Shown here one piece after another: positions 8,245 to 16,201 of a DNA stretch of 49,904 bases. The notes under the pieces were generated by a model. It was not told the DNA's origin, made no database searches, and worked only from the letters and a program-made list of their open reading frames with translations. The position numbers were made by a program, and so were the translations under genes. The stretch is from the NCBI GenBank assembly GCA_964636385.1, contig CAZWSC010000082.1, positions 1 through 49,904 of the forward strand, written 5' to 3'. This stretch comes from CAZWSC01 sp964636385 (lineage in GTDB: Bacteria; Eisenbacteria; RBG-16-71-46; CAIMUX01). Position 1 is the stretch's first letter; the number at the start of each line of letters is the position of its first letter.

Positions 8245-9276
8245 CTATCTGCCCGTCACGTAGATCTGGTCGAAGATCCCGCCTTCGTCGAAGAAGGCGG
8301 CCTGGGCGGCCGCCCAGCCCCCGAACATCTCATCAACTGTGAAGAGATCCAGCTCCGGGAACTTGCCCTCGAACTCTGCGGCAACTGCTTCGTCCACCGG
8401 ACGGAAGAAGTGCTGCGCCGCCAGCCTCTGCGCCTCCTCCGAGTAGAGATGCTGCAGGTAGGCATTCGCCAGCTCCGTAGTCCGCCGCTTCCTGGCGTTC
8501 CCGTCGATCACGGCAACAGGCGGTTCGGCCAGTATCGAGACAGAGGGCACGACGATCTCGAAGTCTCCCCGGCCCAGTTTCTCCATGGCGAGCATCGCCT
8601 CGTTCTCCCAGGAGAGGAGAACGTCGCCGATCCCCCGCCTTACGAAAGTCGTTGTGGACCCGCGCGCCGCCGAGTCCAGGACGGGGACATTCCTGAAGAG
8701 CGCCGTCACGTACTCCCGGGCTTCCTCCTCCGTTCCTCCCCCGTGGATCGCCTGGCCCCAGGCCGCGAGCACGTTCCATCGCGCCCCGCCCGAGGTCTTG
8801 GGATTCGGCGAGATCACGGACACGCCCGGCCGGATCAGGTCCTCCCAGTCGTGGATCTTCCTGGGATTCCCCTTCCGAACGAGGAAGACAATGGTGGATG
8901 TGTACGGACAGCTGTTGTGAGGCAGCCTCTGCTGCCAGTCCGGATCGATGAGATGCGACCTGGCCGCTATGGCGTCTATGTCGTATGCCAGGGCCAGGGT
9001 TACGACGTCGGCCTCCAGCCCGTCGATGACAGCCCTTGCCTGGCTCCCGGATCCGCCGTGCGACTGGCTGATCCTGACCCTGCCGCCCCTGCCGGTATCC
9101 TGCCAGTGCTTCAGGAAGATCCTGTTGTACTCCTGGTAGAACTCCCGGGTTGGATCGTAGGACACATTCGTAAGGTTCACCCGCGCCTGGCTCGGCCGGG
9201 TCGATGCGGCTGCCAGCAGCAGCGCCGCTGACAGGACCGCCATCGCCACGACCATCGCCATTCTGTGGTGACTCAT
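8245..9276 (-). CDS. sbp: Sulfate/thiosulfate ABC transporter substrate-binding protein
   Basis: This 343-residue periplasmic protein has a signal peptide (about 1-32, VVAMAVLSAALLLAAAS). Family landmarks are NVSYDPTREFYQEYN, ISQSHGGSGSQARAVIDG, DVVTLALAYDID, ISPNPKTSGGARWN, VLLSWENEA and the C-terminal YLYSEEAQ-like region. It binds sulfate (or another oxyanion) for a CysTWA permease. No cysT, cysW or cysA gene lies nearby, so it is an orphan in this window. ATG 9276 has GGAGG with 5 nt spacing. It is divergent from the YedF/DUF3343/cysteine desulfurase genes, so a shared sulfur or selenium role is plausible but not shown. Confidence 0.9.
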   Translation of the reverse strand: MSHHRMAMVVAMAVLSAALLLAAASTRPSQARVNLTNVSYDPTREFYQEYNRIFLKHWQDTGRGGRVRISQSHGGSGSQARAVIDGLEADVVTLALAYDIDAIAARSHLIDPDWQQRLPHNSCPYTSTIVFLVRKGNPRKIHDWEDLIRPGVSVISPNPKTSGGARWNVLAAWGQAIHGGGTEEEAREYVTALFRNVPVLDSAARGSTTTFVRRGIGDVLLSWENEAMLAMEKLGRGDFEIVVPSVSILAEPPVAVIDGNARKRRTTELANAYLQHLYSEEAQRLAAQHFFRPVDEAVAAEFEGKFPELDLFTVDEMFGGWAAAQAAFFDEGGIFDQIYVTGR

Positions 9277-9301
9277 ATATCCTCCATCGGCAGCCCGGGG
9301 G

Positions 9302-9329
9302 AGCATACCAAGCCGATAACATGCCTCAA
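9302..9329 (-). promoter_or_regulatory. Probable sigma70 promoter for the sulfate-binding protein gene
   Basis: On the minus strand TTGAGG (9324-9329) and TATGCT (9302-9307) are 16 bases apart, each matching the sigma70 consensus at four positions. It ends 25 bases upstream of the start codon. The same 127-base gap must carry the divergent promoter for the yedF operon; TATTCT at 9351-9356 is a candidate -10 without a clear -35. Confidence 0.45.
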
Positions 9330-9403
9330 CAACGTAAGGCCGCATCCTGCTATTCTGGCAGCCGGCCTGATGGAACCGGAGAGCAACCCACTGGAGCAGA
9401 AGC

Positions 9404-9808
9404 ATGAACCAGAACCACGACCGCAACGCCACACCAGACAGAAGCCGGGGGGATCCCGGCCGCGCCGTGGAGCACCGTCCTGTCGTTCTCCTTGCCTCGG
9501 ATCGCCTGGGCTCCGGTCCGGACGAGCTCGGCTCGATCCTGATGCGTTCGTTCCTGAAGACCCTGAAGGACGCACCGGTGCCGCCATGGAGGATCGTCCT
9601 CATCAACACGGGCGTCCGGATGGCTGTTGAGGGATCGGGTCTCATCGACGACCTGCTGGCCCTGCAGGGCGCAGGGATCGGGATCCTTGCCTGCGGAACC
9701 TGCCTCGACTTCTTCCACGCCAGGGACAGGCTGACGGCCGGGCGGGTTTCCAACATGCGTGAGATCGTGGACACCCTCACGGCGGCTGACAGGGTGATCC
9801 GCGTGTGA
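9404..9808 (+). CDS. yedF: YedF-like DsrE-fold protein (sulfur/selenium carrier family), without TusA domain
   Basis: This 134-residue protein matches the C-terminal DsrE-like half of selenium-associated YedF. It has SDRLGSGPDELGSILM, LINTGVRMAVEGS, ILACGTCLDFF with two cysteines, and VSNMREIVDTL followed by the terminal ADRVIRV. Classic YedF has about 200 residues with an N-terminal TusA/SirA domain bearing a CPxP motif. Here only about 27 charged residues precede the DsrE fold. ATG 9404 has GGAG 8 nt upstream. It is followed by DUF3343 (37-base gap) and a cysteine desulfurase, a known neighbourhood for selenium or sulfur mobilisation. Function is inferred from family and context. Confidence 0.82.
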   Translation: MNQNHDRNATPDRSRGDPGRAVEHRPVVLLASDRLGSGPDELGSILMRSFLKTLKDAPVPPWRIVLINTGVRMAVEGSGLIDDLLALQGAGIGILACGTCLDFFHARDRLTAGRVSNMREIVDTLTAADRVIRV

Positions 9809-9845
9809 AGGCCGCGTTGCACACAGATGCAGCGGAGCGGCCTGA

Positions 9846-10106
9846 ATGAGCAGCCCGGATGCCAACTACGTGGCGGTCTTCGACTCCATCCACTACGTGA
9901 TCCGGGCGGAGAAGCTGCTGCGCGGGAGCGGCGTGTGGTGCGATCTCATCCCCACGCCAAGGGAACTCAGCTCCCAGTGCGGGATGTCGATGGAGATCCG
10001 GCCTGCCGATCTGGACGCCGCCCTTGCGGTGCTGGGGGATCCAGCTCTCAGACTCGGTGGGATTTACACCCTGACGCCGGACGGGCCGAGGCGGGTCGAT
10101 GCATGA
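9846..10106 (+). CDS. DUF3343 small carrier-like protein
   Basis: This 86-residue cytoplasmic protein has the DUF3343 pattern: an N-terminal strand-helix (VAVFDSIHYVIRAEKLLR), then IPTPRELSSQCGMSMEI with the conserved Cys after Ser-Gln. The family is repeatedly found with YedF and class V desulfurases, where the cysteine is thought to accept or carry sulfur or selenium; that role is an inference in the literature and here. ATG 9846 follows GGAG with 8 nt spacing. The gene lies between yedF and the desulfurase gene on the same strand, so the three are very likely one transcript. Confidence 0.85.
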   Translation: MSSPDANYVAVFDSIHYVIRAEKLLRGSGVWCDLIPTPRELSSQCGMSMEIRPADLDAALAVLGDPALRLGGIYTLTPDGPRRVDA

Positions 10107-10142
10107 CCTGCCGGGATTTTGCAGGGTGATGGGAGCGCGCAG

Positions 10143-11390
10143 TTGATATACCTCGACGAGGCAGCGACGGCCGGGTGGCGGCCTGCGTGCGTGAAGGCGG
10201 CCATGCTTCATGCGCTCGAGCATGCCGCGGGGAACCCGGGCCGCAGCGCGCATGCGCTTTCCCTTGCCGCGGCACGGATCCTGGAGGAGACCCGCTCGGC
10301 TCTCGCCGGCCTGATCGGTGCGGCCGATCCCGCCAGGGTTGTCTTCACCCGAAATGCCACCGAGGGGCTGAACCTTGCACTGCTGGGCCTCCTTCGCCCG
10401 GGAGACACAGTGCTCGCCGGCAGCTGGGAGCACAATGCCGTGATGCGCCCCCTCCGCGCGCTCGAGGCGTCGCGGGGCATCCGGCTGGAGTTCATCCCCA
10501 CAGCCGGGGCTTATACACCGCTTTTCGGAAGCGCCGCCCCTGCGAACACGCACGGCGGGGGCGGCACTGAGCACACGGACACAGACGCGGCCTCTGCGGA
10601 CGCCGACGCGGCGCCCGGGCCGGTCGACCTGGACTGGCTGAGGGACAGACTGCGGCGATCCCCGCCACGAATGGTTGTCACAGCACTGGCCGGCAATGTG
10701 ACCGGGGAGATCCTGCCCTTCGGCGACATCGGACGCATCTGCCGCGATGCCGGGGTCATCTGCCTCGTCGACGCAGCGCAGGGCGCCGGCTGGATCGACA
10801 TCGACGTGGAGCGCGACTGCATCGACGCGCTTGCCCTGACAGGCCACAAGTCCCTACTTGGACCTCCGGGGACTGGAGCGCTCCACCTGCGCGAGCCGGA
10901 GGCTGTGGAGCCCCTGATACGGGGCGGGACCGGCAGCAGCAGCCGGGAGGAGACGCACCCGGGGTTCCCACCGGACCGGTTCGAGGCGGGAACCCAGAAC
11001 GTACCGGGGATAGCCGGGCTTGGCGCCGGCCTGGAGTACGTAACGCAAGCCGGCCACAGCGCTCTACGCGGGCGGCTGGAAGACCTCGGCCGGCTCATGC
11101 GACGCCGTCTGCTGGCCCTTCCGGATGTCGCAGTCTACGGACCGCGTGATCCGTCCAGGGCGCCCGGAATCGTCTCTTTCACATCATCGCGGTTCGACAG
11201 CGCCGTAATTGCGCGCCGGCTGGACCGCAGGGGAGTTCTCTGCCGCGCAGGGTTGCACTGTGCGCCGCGGGCCCACCGGACGCTCGGCACCTTCCCCTCG
11301 GGCACGGTGCGCCTGAGCTGCGGACCGTTCCAGGAGGAGAGCGAAGTGGACCGCGCAATGGACCTGGTGGAGGAGATCCTGGCAGGGTGA
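10143..11390 (+). CDS. Class V aminotransferase, cysteine desulfurase (SufS/Csd-like, DUF3343-linked subgroup)
   Basis: This PLP enzyme would draw sulfur (or selenium) from cysteine or selenocysteine as a protein persulfide. TTG 10143 gives the usual MIYLDEAAT start and has GGGAG 7 nt upstream; a TTG at 10119 is less likely. The PLP lysine is Lys236 in LTGHKSLLGPPGTGAL, the PLP His is in SWEHNAV, and the catalytic loop has Cys373 in CRAGLHCAPRAH. The end LGTFPSGTVRLSCGPF matches the am_tr_V/TIGR01977-like group. An odd insert at about residues 122-160, rich in Gly, His, Asp and Ala, lengthens the protein to 415. The likely acceptors are the DUF3343 and YedF-like neighbours. Confidence 0.9.
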   Translation: MIYLDEAATAGWRPACVKAAMLHALEHAAGNPGRSAHALSLAAARILEETRSALAGLIGAADPARVVFTRNATEGLNLALLGLLRPGDTVLAGSWEHNAVMRPLRALEASRGIRLEFIPTAGAYTPLFGSAAPANTHGGGGTEHTDTDAASADADAAPGPVDLDWLRDRLRRSPPRMVVTALAGNVTGEILPFGDIGRICRDAGVICLVDAAQGAGWIDIDVERDCIDALALTGHKSLLGPPGTGALHLREPEAVEPLIRGGTGSSSREETHPGFPPDRFEAGTQNVPGIAGLGAGLEYVTQAGHSALRGRLEDLGRLMRRRLLALPDVAVYGPRDPSRAPGIVSFTSSRFDSAVIARRLDRRGVLCRAGLHCAPRAHRTLGTFPSGTVRLSCGPFQEESEVDRAMDLVEEILAG

Positions 11391-11399
11391 AGGGCCGAT

Positions 11400-12641
11400 T
11401 CACACCAGCATCCCTTCCCGCCGAAGATTCAGCGCGGCGATGAACACGGCCATACCCGACAGCACCGCACCCGCGCCCGCGGCGAAAGGGGCGCCCTTCC
11501 ACCCGGCAACGGTTCCCGCGAAGAGGCTCCCAAGCGGCACCGACGCGGCGAACACCGTGATGTAGACGCTCATCACCCGCCCGCGCAATGCATCCGGCAC
11601 GTGCTGCTGGACCGCATTGTTTGCCGTGGCTGTCAGGGAGATCACGGAGAAGCCGGCGCCGAAGAGCAGCAGGAAGGGGGCCGGCAGGAACCCCATCCAC
11701 GGGGACAGCGCAAAGGCCAGGCCCAGAACCGCGAGTCCGCTTCCACCCATGATCATGGTGCGGCCGGGGCGCACGTTCCTGCCCCGGAAGGCCAGGACGA
11801 GGCCTGCGGAGACCGACCCGATCCCGAGCGATGCCATGAGCCCGCCCAGCCCTTCCGATCCGATCCGGAAGACATCCCGCGCCATGACCGGCAGAAGCAC
11901 GCCGAAGTTCATACCCAGGGTAGCCACCGCCCCGACGAGGAGCACGGCGGTTCGCACAAGGGCGTCGGCGCGGACGTAGAGGACACCCTCCTTCAGGCCC
12001 TCCCGGATGCCCACACGGGCCTTCTCCGGGGGGGATGCAAGCTCCGACTCCCGCATGCTCAGGAGTGCTGCGAGAACGGCGATATAGCTTGCCGAGTTCA
12101 TCAGGAAGAGGGGGCCGGTGCCGATCCATGCGATCAGGACCCCGCCGACGGCGGGGCCGATTATGCGCGCCGTGTTGAAGGTCGCGCTGTTGAAGGCGAT
12201 GGCGTTCATCAGGTCATCACGGCCCACCAGTTCCACGACGAATGACTGGCGTGTCGGGATGTCGAACGCGTTTGTGAAACCAAGCAGTGCGGCCATGGCC
12301 ATGACATGATGTACAGTCACCGCGCCGGTCACGGTCAGGATCCCCAGTGTGAGGGCCTGCAGCGCCGCGATCGTCTGTGTAACCAGAAGGATCGGCCTCT
12401 TGCTGCGGCGGTCGGCAAACACCCCGCCCAGCATCGCCAGGACGGTGACCGGTGTGAACTGGAGTGCCCATACGAGTCCCACCTGGAAGGGGGAATCCGT
12501 CAACTCCAGCACAAGCCAGGACTGGGCGACCGACTGCATCCATGTGCCGGTGAGGCTTACGATCTGTCCGCTGAAGAAGAGGCGGAAGTTCCGGTGGCGG
12601 AACGCCGCCAGTCCGGAGAGGAACCGGGAGCCGACCCTCAT
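11400..12641 (-). CDS. MFS exporter, EntS-like (MFS_3 group)
   Basis: This 413-residue inner-membrane protein should have twelve helices. It shows the MFS_3 start FRHRNFRLFFSGQIVSLTGTWMQ, the loop 2-3 motif GGVFADRRSKRPILL, and IPTRQSFVVELVGRDDLMNAIAFNS, typical of enterobactin-exporter-like and tetracycline-resistance-like proteins. PDALRGRVMSVY is the second-half counterpart. The substrate is unknown. ATG 12641 overlaps the stop of the cytidylate-kinase-like gene (ATGA), so it is the last gene of a four-gene minus-strand operon. Its stop is only 9 bases from the convergent desulfurase gene. Confidence 0.9.
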   Translation of the reverse strand: MRVGSRFLSGLAAFRHRNFRLFFSGQIVSLTGTWMQSVAQSWLVLELTDSPFQVGLVWALQFTPVTVLAMLGGVFADRRSKRPILLVTQTIAALQALTLGILTVTGAVTVHHVMAMAALLGFTNAFDIPTRQSFVVELVGRDDLMNAIAFNSATFNTARIIGPAVGGVLIAWIGTGPLFLMNSASYIAVLAALLSMRESELASPPEKARVGIREGLKEGVLYVRADALVRTAVLLVGAVATLGMNFGVLLPVMARDVFRIGSEGLGGLMASLGIGSVSAGLVLAFRGRNVRPGRTMIMGGSGLAVLGLAFALSPWMGFLPAPFLLLFGAGFSVISLTATANNAVQQHVPDALRGRVMSVYITVFAASVPLGSLFAGTVAGWKGAPFAAGAGAVLSGMAVFIAALNLRREGMLV

Positions 12642-13291
12642 TTCGGGGTGGTGCCCCTGTCTGCCCTTCTCAGGGCCGTCTCGACTATGATACGGGCCGC
12701 CTCCGCGTACCCGAGGACGCTGGTGTTGAGAAGCATGTGGTAGTGATGCGGATCCCGCAGATCGACATCGAAGAAGTGGCGTATGTGAGCCTCCCTTTCC
12801 TTGTCGACCTTGTCGACCAGGTGTTCAGCCTCCTCTGTGCTGCAATCGCTGAAGCTGCTGATCCGGGCTATGCGGTCGTCCCTAGCGGCCACCAGGCGGA
12901 AGTGAGTCGCCCCCTCCAGGCCGCCGATGATAAAGGCGCCTCCGCGGCCCATGATCACAGCCTTCCCGGAGCGGGCCTCCTCCATGATGACCTCACGGAT
13001 CTCAGCGCCGACCCTCTCTGGATCCGGGCACTGCGAGAGCACATCCTCGGGCAGGGGCATCCCGGCCCCGTACTCGGGGTGGGCCGCCCGCATGGCGCGG
13101 AGAAGGCGGAGGATCAGCGATTCCCTGCGCTCATCCCACTGCCGGACCGCATCCTCCGATATCCTCAGCCTCTTGGATACTTCGCTGATGAGGGCAGAGT
13201 CGACGAAGTCCGCACCCAGCGCCTCGGCAACCTTCGGCCCTATGATCATCCCCCCGGAGCCGTACTCGCGGGATATTGTCACGATGGGCAT
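12638..13291 (-). CDS. Cytidylate-kinase-like family protein
   Basis: This 217-residue P-loop protein belongs to the Cytidylate_kin2 (PF13189) group. ITISREYGSGGMIIG at the start is the modified nucleotide-binding loop, with no classical GxxxxGKS. Later come SEVSKRLRISEDAVRQWDE, VIMGRGGAFIIGG and the arginine-rich lid FRLVAARDDRIARIS, then DPHHYHMLLNTS near the end. The family is described as nucleotide-kinase-like, but the substrate of most members is unknown. ATG 13291 has GGGAGG 5 nt upstream. It overlaps the MFS gene and follows the thioesterase by 40 bases. Its link to the exporter is only operon context. Confidence 0.85.
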   Translation of the reverse strand: MPIVTISREYGSGGMIIGPKVAEALGADFVDSALISEVSKRLRISEDAVRQWDERRESLILRLLRAMRAAHPEYGAGMPLPEDVLSQCPDPERVGAEIREVIMEEARSGKAVIMGRGGAFIIGGLEGATHFRLVAARDDRIARISSFSDCSTEEAEHLVDKVDKEREAHIRHFFDVDLRDPHHYHMLLNTSVLGYAEAARIIVETALRRADRGTTPK

Positions 13292-13331
13292 CAACACCTC
13301 CCGGTGATTTCGAAGCCTCCCAGCAGGCTGA

Positions 13332-13772
13332 TCATGATCCGCATCGGGCGTGCTTCCCACCGTCCACTGCCCGATGCGCAGCGGCTACGAACAGGCCTTC
13401 CGCGCTCGCCTTCAGCTCGCCATCCTGCAGGACTTCGGCTTCGGTGAACAGCAGCGCCTTCCTGCTCCGGGTTACCCACCCCCTGACGATCATCTCGCGA
13501 CCTGTCCGCGCAGGCGCGCGGAAGCGGGTGGTGATCCTGGCCGTTGCCGCGGTCCCGGCAGCGCCATGTGCGGCATGTGCCATCACCTCGTCCAGAAGCA
13601 TCGACAGGATCCCACCGTGCAGCACGTCCGAGAACCCCTGGTACTCGCGCGGAGGGGTCCAGATGATCTCACAGGTTCCGTCCTGCCGGCGGGGATGCAG
13701 ATGCAGCCCGAGTGGATTCTCCTCACCGCACACGAAGCAGTATCGATCCTCCTCAAACATCCCTCTGCGCAT
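13332..13772 (-). CDS. PaaI-type hotdog-fold thioesterase
   Basis: This 146-residue hotdog-fold acyl-CoA thioesterase family protein has an N-terminal CFVCGEENPLGLHL, the core VLHGGILSMLLDEVMAHAA containing the HGG motif and the catalytic Asp/Glu segment, and ITTRFRAPARTGREMIVRG. The N-terminal C-x2-C GxxN motif is common in this subgroup. ATG 13772 is chosen with GAGGGGG upstream; it overlaps the upstream gene by 20 bases. ATG 13760 would shorten the overlap to 8. Substrate unknown. Confidence 0.85.
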   Translation of the reverse strand: MRRGMFEEDRYCFVCGEENPLGLHLHPRRQDGTCEIIWTPPREYQGFSDVLHGGILSMLLDEVMAHAAHGAAGTAATARITTRFRAPARTGREMIVRGWVTRSRKALLFTEAEVLQDGELKASAEGLFVAAAHRAVDGGKHARCGS

Positions 13773-14673
13773 AACCCCCTCGTCTCCCGCAGACCCCGAT
13801 CAGCCGGCAGGCCTCGCAGTGCCGCTTTTCGAGGCGCGGCGGGCACCCCCCACTGATCCCGAGGTGGCAGACCGCGTAGTCGTAGCGGAGCGGATCCCTC
13901 GGGCGGATCCAGCGGAGGAACTGCGTGATCTCCTCCGCCATCCGGCCGTCGGGCGTACCCCGGCGCGTTATCCCCAGCCTGCCTCCGATCCTGATCCAGT
14001 GCGTGTCCAGGGGCACAACCAGGTCCGCCGGGCGAAAGAGGCCGGCCCACAGGCCCATGTCGATTCCATCCTCCGGCCGCACCATCCACCGAAGGAGCAG
14101 ACGCCACCGCTTGCAGGCGCCCCCCTTCCCGGGATCGGCCAGCAGGAACCTAAGCCCCGCGGAAGGCTCCTGCCCGGGCCCGCCTGCATGACTCCGCATG
14201 GCCGCTGCCCATCGCGTCAGCGCCGCATCCAGATTCTCCCCCCTGCGGCGAAAGGATGCGAGGCTCTGTCCGAGGCTTCCGTGCAGCCGGATCATCTCCG
14301 CCGCTGCATCCAGAAGGCCGACCAGGTCCCCGCGCGTGTTGAAGCGGTATCGGAATCCTCCCGCCCAGCCCTGCTGCAGATGCCGCCTGTCCATGACTGC
14401 GGCCGCAGGCGAGCTACCAAGCCGATCAAGGATCCAGGCTATCGTCCGGCACATCGCTCCGACCTGGCCGTATGCAAAGAGCGCTGCAAGGAAGCCGGCG
14501 ACCTCCCTATCTGCGGGGTCATCATACACCCTGGCCAGGAACACGGGGTCGATGTCGGCCGCCCCGCCGGGAATCTGCGTGCCGGGTCCGCAGTCCCGGC
14601 CACCCCTGCCTTCGGTGTTCGCTGATCGCCTGAAACGCCTCTCCAGGGCACCGAAGGCGCTGCGGAACTCCAA
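13753..14673 (-). CDS. TIGR02757 (DUF2400) family protein
   Basis: This 306-residue protein matches TIGR02757: ADREVAGFLAALFAYGQVGAM near the start, WRLLLRWMVRPEDGIDMGLW, VPLDTHWIRIGGRLGI and TQFLRWIRPRDPLRYDYAVCHLGI. A C-terminal cysteine cluster is formed by GGCPPRLEKRHCEACRLIGVC. The helix-hairpin-helix-like pattern with terminal Cys residues recalls endonuclease III relatives, but the function is not established. Alternative TTG 14673 has GGGAG upstream and gives the normal family N-terminus. An ATG at 14748 would overlap the divergent yggS start and is less likely. First gene of the minus-strand operon. Confidence 0.85.
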   Translation of the reverse strand: MEFRSAFGALERRFRRSANTEGRGGRDCGPGTQIPGGAADIDPVFLARVYDDPADREVAGFLAALFAYGQVGAMCRTIAWILDRLGSSPAAAVMDRRHLQQGWAGGFRYRFNTRGDLVGLLDAAAEMIRLHGSLGQSLASFRRRGENLDAALTRWAAAMRSHAGGPGQEPSAGLRFLLADPGKGGACKRWRLLLRWMVRPEDGIDMGLWAGLFRPADLVVPLDTHWIRIGGRLGITRRGTPDGRMAEEITQFLRWIRPRDPLRYDYAVCHLGISGGCPPRLEKRHCEACRLIGVCGRRGGYAQRDV

Positions 14674-14746
14674 CCGCTCCCTTGACCCGTAACCCCGCCG
14701 GGCAAAGAATGGTGAGGTCGTTCGGTTTTCCACGGAGGATCTCTTC

Positions 14747-15427
14747 ATGTCGATGTCCGCCGCCCTGGCCGCTCTGAAGGAGGAGATTGCCGAAGCGTGC
14801 CGCCAGGCAGGCAGAAGCCCGGAATCGGTCACCCTTGTCGCCGTGTCGAAGACGCACCCGCCGTCCGCCATCAGGGAGGCTGCCCTGGCCGGAGTGCGCC
14901 ACATCGGGGAGAGCCGGGTCCAGGAGCTTGTGGCGAAACGCCCGGCGCTCGAGGACCTCCATCTCCACTGGCACATGATAGGACATCTTCAGCGTAACAA
15001 GGTGAAGGCAGTGCTCCCGATGATCGATCTGCTGCACACCCTCGATCGGCTCTCCCTCGCGGAGGAGATCGCAAGGCGGCTGCCGGAGGGCCGGGAGCTT
15101 CCGGTGCTCATCCAGGTGAACACGACCCACGAGGAGGGCAAGTCGGGCATTCCGCCGGAAGAGGCGCCCCGGTTCGTGGATCAGGTACGCGCCGTCCGGT
15201 GCCTCACCATCCGCGGGTTCATGACGATAGGCCCCCTGATGGGAAGCGAGGTCGAGATCCGCCAGGCATTCCGGCTTCTTCGCGGAATCCGTGACGGGGC
15301 TTCAGACCGGCATCCAGACCTGGACCTGGGCATACTCTCGATGGGCATGTCCGGCGACTTCCGGCTGGCTATCCAGGAAGGCGCAACACACCTGAGGATC
15401 GGCACGGCCATCTTCGGCGGGCGTTAG
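14747..15427 (+). CDS. yggS: PLP homeostasis protein YggS (PLPBP)
   Basis: This 226-residue single-domain TIM-barrel PLP-binding protein has the PLP lysine in LVAVSKTHP (about Lys35), then GESRVQELVAK, WHMIGHLQRNKV, VLIQVNTTHEEGKSGI, LTIRGFMTIGPLM, LSMGMSGDFRLAIQEGATHLRIGTAIFG. It buffers free PLP and affects amino-acid metabolism. ATG 14747 has GGAGG 8 nt upstream. There are PLP enzymes nearby (the desulfurase), but no operon connection is seen. Confidence 0.95.
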   Translation: MSMSAALAALKEEIAEACRQAGRSPESVTLVAVSKTHPPSAIREAALAGVRHIGESRVQELVAKRPALEDLHLHWHMIGHLQRNKVKAVLPMIDLLHTLDRLSLAEEIARRLPEGRELPVLIQVNTTHEEGKSGIPPEEAPRFVDQVRAVRCLTIRGFMTIGPLMGSEVEIRQAFRLLRGIRDGASDRHPDLDLGILSMGMSGDFRLAIQEGATHLRIGTAIFGGR

Positions 15428-15436
15428 CCCGGGCTA
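15425..15436. other. 12-bp palindrome containing both convergent stop codons
   Basis: TAGCCCGGGCTA is a perfect palindrome whose left TAG is the yggS stop and whose right end (CTA) is the TAG stop of the convergent thioredoxin-like gene. As RNA the stem would be short, with no T-run, so a terminator role is doubtful. Confidence 0.5.
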
Positions 15437-16201
15437 CCCTTCGGCCAGGGCGGCCTCCGCCAGCGCCTTCCAGACATCCGGTGGGTTGTAGCCGGAAAGC
15501 GACCCCACAACTCGGCCCTGGCGGTCCAGAAGGAACGTGGTGGGAACGCCCGGTATTCCTCCGAGCCTGTTCACAACAGAGGTTCCGTCGACCAGCACCC
15601 TGTAGTTGATACCGTGCTGCTTCACGAAAGGCGCTACGACCCTGGCCCCTTCCCTGTCCATGGAGATCGCGATGACCTCGACTCCCCTGTCACTGTAGTC
15701 GCGCTGCAGGTTGATGAAGTCCGGAACCTCCATCCTGCAGGGCGCGCACCAGGTGGCCCAGAACTTGAGCAGTACGACCTTTCCGCGGTAGTCGGCCAGA
15801 CGGACGTCCCTGCCTTCCACATCCTGAAGGGTGAAGTCCGGAGCCGGCCGGCGGGTTGAGGGATCGGGAAGCTGTATCCCCGGCTGGGCGGCCTGGGGTG
15901 GCTCGTTGGCAGTCCCGGCCCTGTCGGGCGTGTCATCTGTCGTGTGGGCGATCCCGGACGGGTTCTCATCCGCCGTGACTACGCCTTCGGCCTCCGTGTC
16001 TACGGGGTCCGCCGACTGGCTGCCGGGAGGTGCCGCATCTGAGCCCCCAGCATACCCCGCCCGCTCTTCCACCGCCGCCAGTGCGGGATCTGCCGTATGC
16101 TTCTGGTCCGGATTCTCGGCATCGCACCCTGTCCCGAAGATCAGGACGATTGACAGGGCTAACAGCACAATCACCCGGGTCATGTTGTCTGCCAGGTTCA
16201 C
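15434..16201 (-). CDS. TlpA/ResA-like thioredoxin-fold lipoprotein
   Basis: This 255-residue exported thiol-disulfide protein starts at GTG 16201, with AGGAGGGG 7 nt upstream. A hydrophobic segment (9-24) ends at LIFGTGC, a lipobox-like site with Cys26 as lipid anchor. A low-complexity acidic and proline-rich linker (about 27-118) precedes the AhpC-TSA/TlpA fold: PAPDFTLQDVEGRDVRLADYRG, FWATWCAPCRME with the CxxC, and GIPGVPTTFLLDRQGRVV with the cis-Pro. It probably reduces periplasmic disulfides, for example in cytochrome maturation; no partner is adjacent. Confidence 0.92.
   Translation of the reverse strand: MNLADNMTRVIVLLALSIVLIFGTGCDAENPDQKHTADPALAAVEERAGYAGGSDAAPPGSQSADPVDTEAEGVVTADENPSGIAHTTDDTPDRAGTANEPPQAAQPGIQLPDPSTRRPAPDFTLQDVEGRDVRLADYRGKVVLLKFWATWCAPCRMEVPDFINLQRDYSDRGVEVIAISMDREGARVVAPFVKQHGINYRVLVDGTSVVNRLGGIPGVPTTFLLDRQGRVVGSLSGYNPPDVWKALAEAALAEG

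Noticed and set aside
13753..14748. ATG 14748 as the start of the TIGR02757 gene
   Set aside because: It would overlap the yggS start codon on the other strand; TTG 14673 has a ribosome site and the normal N-terminus.
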